Assembly: GCF_031143425.1 (NCBI RefSeq)
Contig: NC_090438.1
Span: forward strand, 780,157,138-780,221,137
Reading direction: 5' to 3'
Source of the DNA: Pleurodeles waltl
Lineage: Eukaryota > Chordata > Amphibia > Caudata > Salamandridae
DNA length: 64,000 nucleotides
Position 1 is the stretch's first letter, and each line of letters begins with the position of its first letter. The position numbers and the translations under genes are program-made. Below, one piece after another: positions 59,431-64,000 of the stretch. The notes under the pieces were generated by a model. The model saw only the letters and a program-made list of their open reading frames with translations. It ran no database searches and was not told where the DNA came from.

Positions 59431-61540
59431 GCTGCATTTCTCTTACATACCATTATGCCACTTCACTGTACATGGCTCCACGTTGACACTCGATGCCACT
59501 CCACAACCCTCTACCATACAACTCTCCACCCCAAACCACTGTCCACTACGTCACTAAATTTTAGCCATGTGGATAAAGGCACTGGCCTTGTGGCACTTTT
59601 CACTAAAGGTTTCCAGTCAAAGCATTTCTGATGTGGTTGCTGATTGAGTATCTGTGCTGCCTACTAATTTATTGAACTTTCTTGACCTTGCTGGCCACAA
59701 TTCCTCAGGGTGAATGCTTGATTTTTATAGGATTTTTCTTATGTAACGTATTAGTTACATACTGTGAACTGAGTCGCCTCTAGGTGTCTTATGAGTTGCG
59801 GTTGTGGGTGGTGTTTATGATGGACCCGAGATGAGAGTTCTGGAGTTGACACTCAGGGAAGTGCAAGTGTATCACAGTACCTGTCAGTGTCATAAAAATA
59901 TTCCGAATACATGCTTATCCAATTCGTGGCCTCACTGCAGAGCACGCAGTGCATTAGTTGTGTGTGCCAAATATAATTGTGATTCCGTGTGTAAGTCATT
60001 TAGACAATACACAGCTGTAAAATATTGACAAAAATAACAAGGTGAAAGTTAAAGAAGACTCAGTGCTTACAGGAGAGTGCGTGAAGTCAAGAAGCGGCAT
60101 GAAAGCGCATGCTGCTGAGATCAAAGAGAGGGTGCTGAAGCGAAAACAGATGAGGGTTGAGAAATGCAGATGGAGGACGTTAGAAAGGCATAGGTACGAA
60201 AGGGGCAAAAATGTCTAAAAGGGTGAGACACTACTGAGGAAAGTGGAGTGAAGAGAAGAACAGGAGTGACAGACACTCAGAAAGTGACTAGACCTTAGTA
60301 CGGTTTCATTCATTCGCATATTTTCAGAATTCAATCATTTTAGATTCAAATTATTCAGTGCAGATTTGGTAAAAATAATTAGCTACATACTATTACTAGG
60401 GTCTGTCTTATTTTAGTTGCATGCTTGTTTGTTTGTTTGCTATATCCTGAAGCAGTACCACAAAGCTCACAGAGGCACCAAAATACTGGTCATGCCTCAG
60501 GCTTTTCTTTTTTTGCACCTCACATGAGATGTGGCAGTTGTGAAGGGGAGTAAAACACTGCCCTTTGTGCTATTTCTACCTGAGCCCTCTTGGGCCGTAT
60601 GTCAGGGGCCGCCCTTGCACCCACCATAGCCCACTTGGTATTCAGCAGGCAAAGCATACATGCACCTTCTTGTGGTGTAAATTGAACTTCAGCAATGTAG
60701 GATAGATACGTTTTTGAAACTCTTCAGATCCACCAGCGAGATGTGTGATGGCTGTTTGTCTATTTCAGTTTTCTAGATAGGAAGAGCTTAAGAATCCTGT
60801 CTGAAATCACTTTGGTGCTTTCAGTTGCTAGAATCTAAAGTATTTACTTACAGTTCATTCCACATCTTATCTGCACTCAGGGATACAAACCCATAACATA
60901 CCATCACATATTTTATTTGCCTGTTGGACCACGCACCAGGTCATTTCTAGGCATGTCATTCACTCCCTTACCTATCACTAAGATTGTGATTTTTGGTGGA
61001 GGAGTATTTTATTATGTCTCACACAAGACATATTGAGAACATACAAGTATCATTCTTTAAACTTTTTTTTTCTTCATTGCAAGGGCAAAAAAAAAAAACA
61101 CTTGAGCGCTAGACAGAAGACTTCTATCCGAGTAGCAGGACCATCTATTCGAGTAGCAGGACCATTAGCAGGAGTACGTTTTTTTTGTTTTTGAGTGATG
61201 GATAAGGGACAGTGCTTATGTTCCACCTTTCCAACCTTTAAAGAAAAAAAAAAAAGAACTATGCAGCCTTGTTAGTATCATCTGCATGGACATGCTGCAG
61301 CTTGTCAGGAGCACCCAGGTATACCTTGAATCATCTGGACTGAACTATGCTTTTATCTATATTTTGTTTATAATACAAAGACATTTTTTTTAGAAGACTT
61401 TTTTTTTAAACTGCTAAGTTTGAAAATCTATTCAACCTCATGCAGCTGTCCAATTGCAGCTGTGTGTTTCAAAACAGCAAATGCTTGTTATTAATAACAT
61501 GCAGGTTCCCAATTTCTTATCTTAAGTTGCGCACACTTTT
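59431..61540. other. FAM8A1 intron 2, no gene recognised
   Basis: AT-rich with A and T runs near 61060-61100 and 61240; duplicated CGAGTAGCAGGACCAT near 61129 and 61149. The left end of the hAT element probably lies in it but was not found. Confidence 0.45.
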
Positions 61541-61543
61541 GAC

Positions 61544-63439
61544 ATGGATCGTTTCCTGCTGCCAAAAGATGGTAGGGTTCTAAAAGAAAAGGCTGAAACA
61601 GATGGCGAAAGAAAAGCTGCAAAAATGAGTAAGTATGATGCCTCCTACTTGGACTTCAGTTTCACCTGCATCGTTGTTACTGGAGAAGTTAGGCCACAGT
61701 GTGTGACTTGTGGTGTCACCTTAGCTAACAACAGTAGAAACCAACCAAACTAAGGCGTCACTTGGACACGAAACATGGGTCTTTAACTGGGAAGATTAGG
61801 GATTTTTTTGCCATAAAGTTGCACGAGATGACACAACAGAAAGAAACAGTGAAAAATCTGGCGTTCACTCCAGCAAATGCCTTGAAGCTTCATACCAAGT
61901 GGCATAGCACATAGCCAAAAACAAAAAACCTTTTACAGATGGAGAAAAAGTGATTCTGCCAGCAATTCGTGATGTGGATAAGGCAATGCTTAGTGAAAAA
62001 GCAGTAGAGAAGTTAAGTGATACCCATCTCAGATACAACAGTTTGCCGCCGCATCTCTGACGTGTCAGAAGACATCCATGGACAACTCATAACCCGCTTG
62101 AAATCGAGTTGGTTTATTTTGCATTTGGATGAAGCGAATGACTTGTCAAAGAAATCCAATTTAATTGCGTATGTCCAATATTGTTATGAAACTGCAATCC
62201 TGGAAGACTTTTTTTTCTGCAGGCCAATCAAGGGGCGAGCAACAGCATCCCAACTGACATTGTCAATTACTTCCTTGGCCTCCATGGCTTAAAGTGGAAA
62301 AACTGCATCAGGATCTGCACTGATGGTGCTCCTTCCATGTGTGGTGCTAGAGCTGGTCTAAAACCTAAAGTGCTGAAAGTGGCTCCACATAGTCTGTGGT
62401 CCCACTGCATGATACATCGGGAAGCCCTCGCTGTTCGAAACATGCACAGTGAACTTTAAGATGTGCTGAATTCTGCAGTAAAAATAGTTAATTTTATTAA
62501 GACCCACCCCATAAGAGCACGCCTGTTGCCATTTTATGTGCAGAAATGGGAGCTGATCATGATGGCTTGCTGCTTCACACAGAAGTCCCAACGGTTATCC
62601 CGGGGGAAAGTATTGGATCGCATTTTTGAATTACGGAATGAGGTTCACCAATTTCTTCTAGATTTGGACTCCTGCAAAGCAGAACAACTATATAATCCCC
62701 AGTGGCTTGTGATTTTAGCATACCTTGCTGACATTTTTGAGAAACGAAATTCTTTGAATCTTTCTTTGCAAGGACCTGAAATCACTTCTTTTACGATGAA
62801 TACACAAATGTCTGCATTCAAGAAGAAGCTGGATTTATGGAGAAAAATAATTGAAGTTGGCCTCTATGAGCAATTCCCATGCCTAGCAACTGCTCTTGAG
62901 GAAACTGAATATGACATTTCAAGGTTTGCTGAGTTAATAAAAAATCACCTATCATCTCTCAGTGACAGTTTACAAAAATATTTTCATGCGGACAATGACC
63001 ACATGCATGATTGGGTCTTTCAACCATTTATGGCGGAGGTGGGGACCCATCTACTGATTCACGTGCAGAAAGAACTAATTGAGCTCCAGAGTGACCGTGC
63101 ACTGCAGTTACAATTCAGCAAACTCTCACTGGGGGAGTTTTGGTTGAAAATGCATACAGACACTCCGCTTTGACAGAAATTGCTGTCAAAACTCTCCTGC
63201 AATTCAGCTCATCGTATTTATGCGAGACTGGGTTCTCAGCTCTTGCGGTATTGAAGACAATGTATTGTTCAAGGCTGGAAGTGGAGCACAACCTTAGGAT
63301 GGCAGTAGCAGGGATACAGCCACAGATTGACCGCCTCTGTGGGGGAAAAACAGGAACACCCCTCACATTAGTTTTGAAAGTGTTTTTATCTATAGCAAGT
63401 GGAATTATGTTTTGTGTAGAAAATAAAGCAACACTGTAA
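61544..63439 (+). pseudogene. ZBED5/Buster-like hAT transposase, decayed
   Basis: Starts MDRFLLPKDGRVLKEKAE at 61544. A BED zinc finger begins CVTCGVTL and is completed in another frame by RRHLDTKH near 61755. Catalytic core traces: LHLDEANDLSKK (62120-62155, first Asp), CTDGAPSMCGA (about 62317-62350), and the hAT dimerisation region LCETGFSALAVLKTMY followed by SRLEVEHNLRMAV (63220-63305). At least three frame changes (near 61749, before 62017, before 62463 and again near 63140) and stops show it is not functional. The middle piece 62463-63173 is 236 residues long without a stop. Similar proteins include host-domesticated ZBED5, but the decay argues against domestication. Confidence 0.85.
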
Positions 63440-63690
63440 ATTGTTGGAACTGTGCGATAACCCTCTGTCATATAACCACAGGCCTTCACACATCTTCAGC
63501 TTGCTAAACACTCTTATTATGTTTATTATTTGCCAAATGTAACTAGATAGGACTTGGGATATGCAGGTGGGGATGGCTGTCGATGATGCAGAGTACCAGC
63601 GTCCAGAAATTTTCTTGAGGTGGTGGGGGGCCCAACCCCTAAAAAAAATGTTGCTGGGGGGCTTGGCCAAAAAAAGTTTGAAGACAACTG
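63440..63690 (+). mobile_element. 3' flank and probable right terminal repeat of the ZBED-like hAT
   Basis: Inward from 63690 the minus strand reads CAGTTGTCTTCAAACTTTTT, like the CAGTGGTTC-type hAT termini. The next 8 bases are AATTAGAG; I did not find them on the left side. A canonical AATAAA lies at 63421. Confidence 0.55.
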
Positions 63691-63827
63691 AATTAGAGGG
63701 ACTGATTTCAAACCTCTAATTCATATTTCTAATTGCGAACCATGACAAAAGTCACCTTGCTGATCATGCAGTGCTCTACTTAGCAAATACCGTGGACTGC
63801 TTCATACAAATTTGTTATTTTACTTAC

Positions 63828-63948
63828 CTTATCCCACTGAAATGCATGATGCTTAAAATAACAGCAGCTTTTATGAAGAAAAGGATGAAGAAATCCACCA
63901 GTTCTGCAATAAACCTTTGCACCAGGGATGGGATCACATATTCGCGAC
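63828..63948 (-). CDS. FAM8A1: FAM8A1 exon 2
   Basis: 121 bases between acceptor TTCTGTTGCAG and donor GTAAGTA. It enters after one base of a codon (GT here completes probably Gly), has 39 full codons and leaves with AG. It encodes REYVIPSLVQRFIAELVDFF and ILFFIKAAVILSIMHFSGI: the QRF-x-AE-x-VD signature at the start of the RDD domain, with the first membrane span. The acidic residues of RDD are Glu and Asp here. Exon 1 with the start codon is off the window. Confidence 0.95.
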
Positions 63949-64000
63949 CTGCAACAGAAGAAAACAATCACTGTCTGTTTCAGAGAAGTGAATACTAACA

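Larger units (their letters stand above)
30198..63948 (-). other. FAM8A1: FAM8A1 gene span, exons 2 to 5 (exon 1 outside window)
   Basis: Four minus-strand exons join in phase and give 174 complete codons plus stop, covering the RDD domain and C terminus of the vertebrate FAM8A1 protein, about 410 residues in mammals from memory. FAM8A1 is a membrane protein of the endoplasmic reticulum, reported as a cofactor of the HRD1 ubiquitin-ligase complex in ER-associated degradation. Every junction has AG acceptor and GT donor. Introns are 29430 (2-3), 998 (3-4) and 2793 (4-5) bases. The first intron begins upstream of 63949 and runs off the window. Preserved splice sites and absence of stops argue for a functional gene rather than one of the processed copies known in mammals. 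Confidence 0.92.

Noticed and set aside
63688..63725. AATTAGAG and its complement as a transposon duplication
   Set aside because: The second copy is inverted, making a local hairpin; a target duplication must be direct.

Overview
The window looks like a piece of a giant, repeat-laden vertebrate genome, most likely a urodele amphibian (salamander or newt). The reasons are one conserved vertebrate gene with a very long intron, plus dense DIRS-order, Ty3/Gypsy, hAT, TTAA-type and MITE-like elements. The order is read from the sequence; the species is inference.

The only host gene I recognise is FAM8A1, an RDD-family multi-pass ER membrane protein, on the minus strand. Four exons have consensus splice sites and matching phases: 63828-63948 (exon 2), 34274-34397 (exon 3), 33136-33275 (exon 4) and 30198-30342 (last exon, ending in TGA). 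Exon 1 lies beyond the right edge. A candidate 3' UTR runs down to tandem AATAAA signals near 28372-28382. The intron between exons 2 and 3 is 29.4 kb and is a transposon graveyard.

Layout. 1-1980: structured repeats and LTR-like family A. 1984-8509: a 6.5-kb TTAA-flanked element made of a chain of hairpins, an alternating two-monomer array and a 373-bp array; it sits inside family A. 8514-11590: rest of family A and other LTR-derived sequence. 14100-16715: solo LTR (family S) with a perfect 5-bp target duplication. 19286-24983: Ty3/Gypsy element with two LTRs and a 5-bp duplication, deleted after reverse transcriptase, inserted in a second copy of family A. 25335-28370: LINE-like relic and unrecognised sequence. 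28372-34397: FAM8A1 exons 5, 4 and 3 with candidate 3' UTR. 37488-44290 (intron 2): decayed Ngaro/DIRS-like tyrosine-recombinase retrotransposon interrupted by five younger insertions. 47115-48213: hAT-type non-autonomous element with an 8-bp duplication. 49421-55311: nearly complete DIRS element on the minus strand, with inverted terminal repeats and an internal complementary region. 56003-59430: MITE-like elements and a second hAT-derived copy. 61544-63439: decayed ZBED5/Buster-like hAT transposase just downstream of exon 2 in gene orientation.

The transposon genes do not form a working set with the host gene. The biology here is layered insertion: several elements carry readable target duplications, and related copies in the window act as empty-site controls, so the relative order of insertions can be reconstructed.
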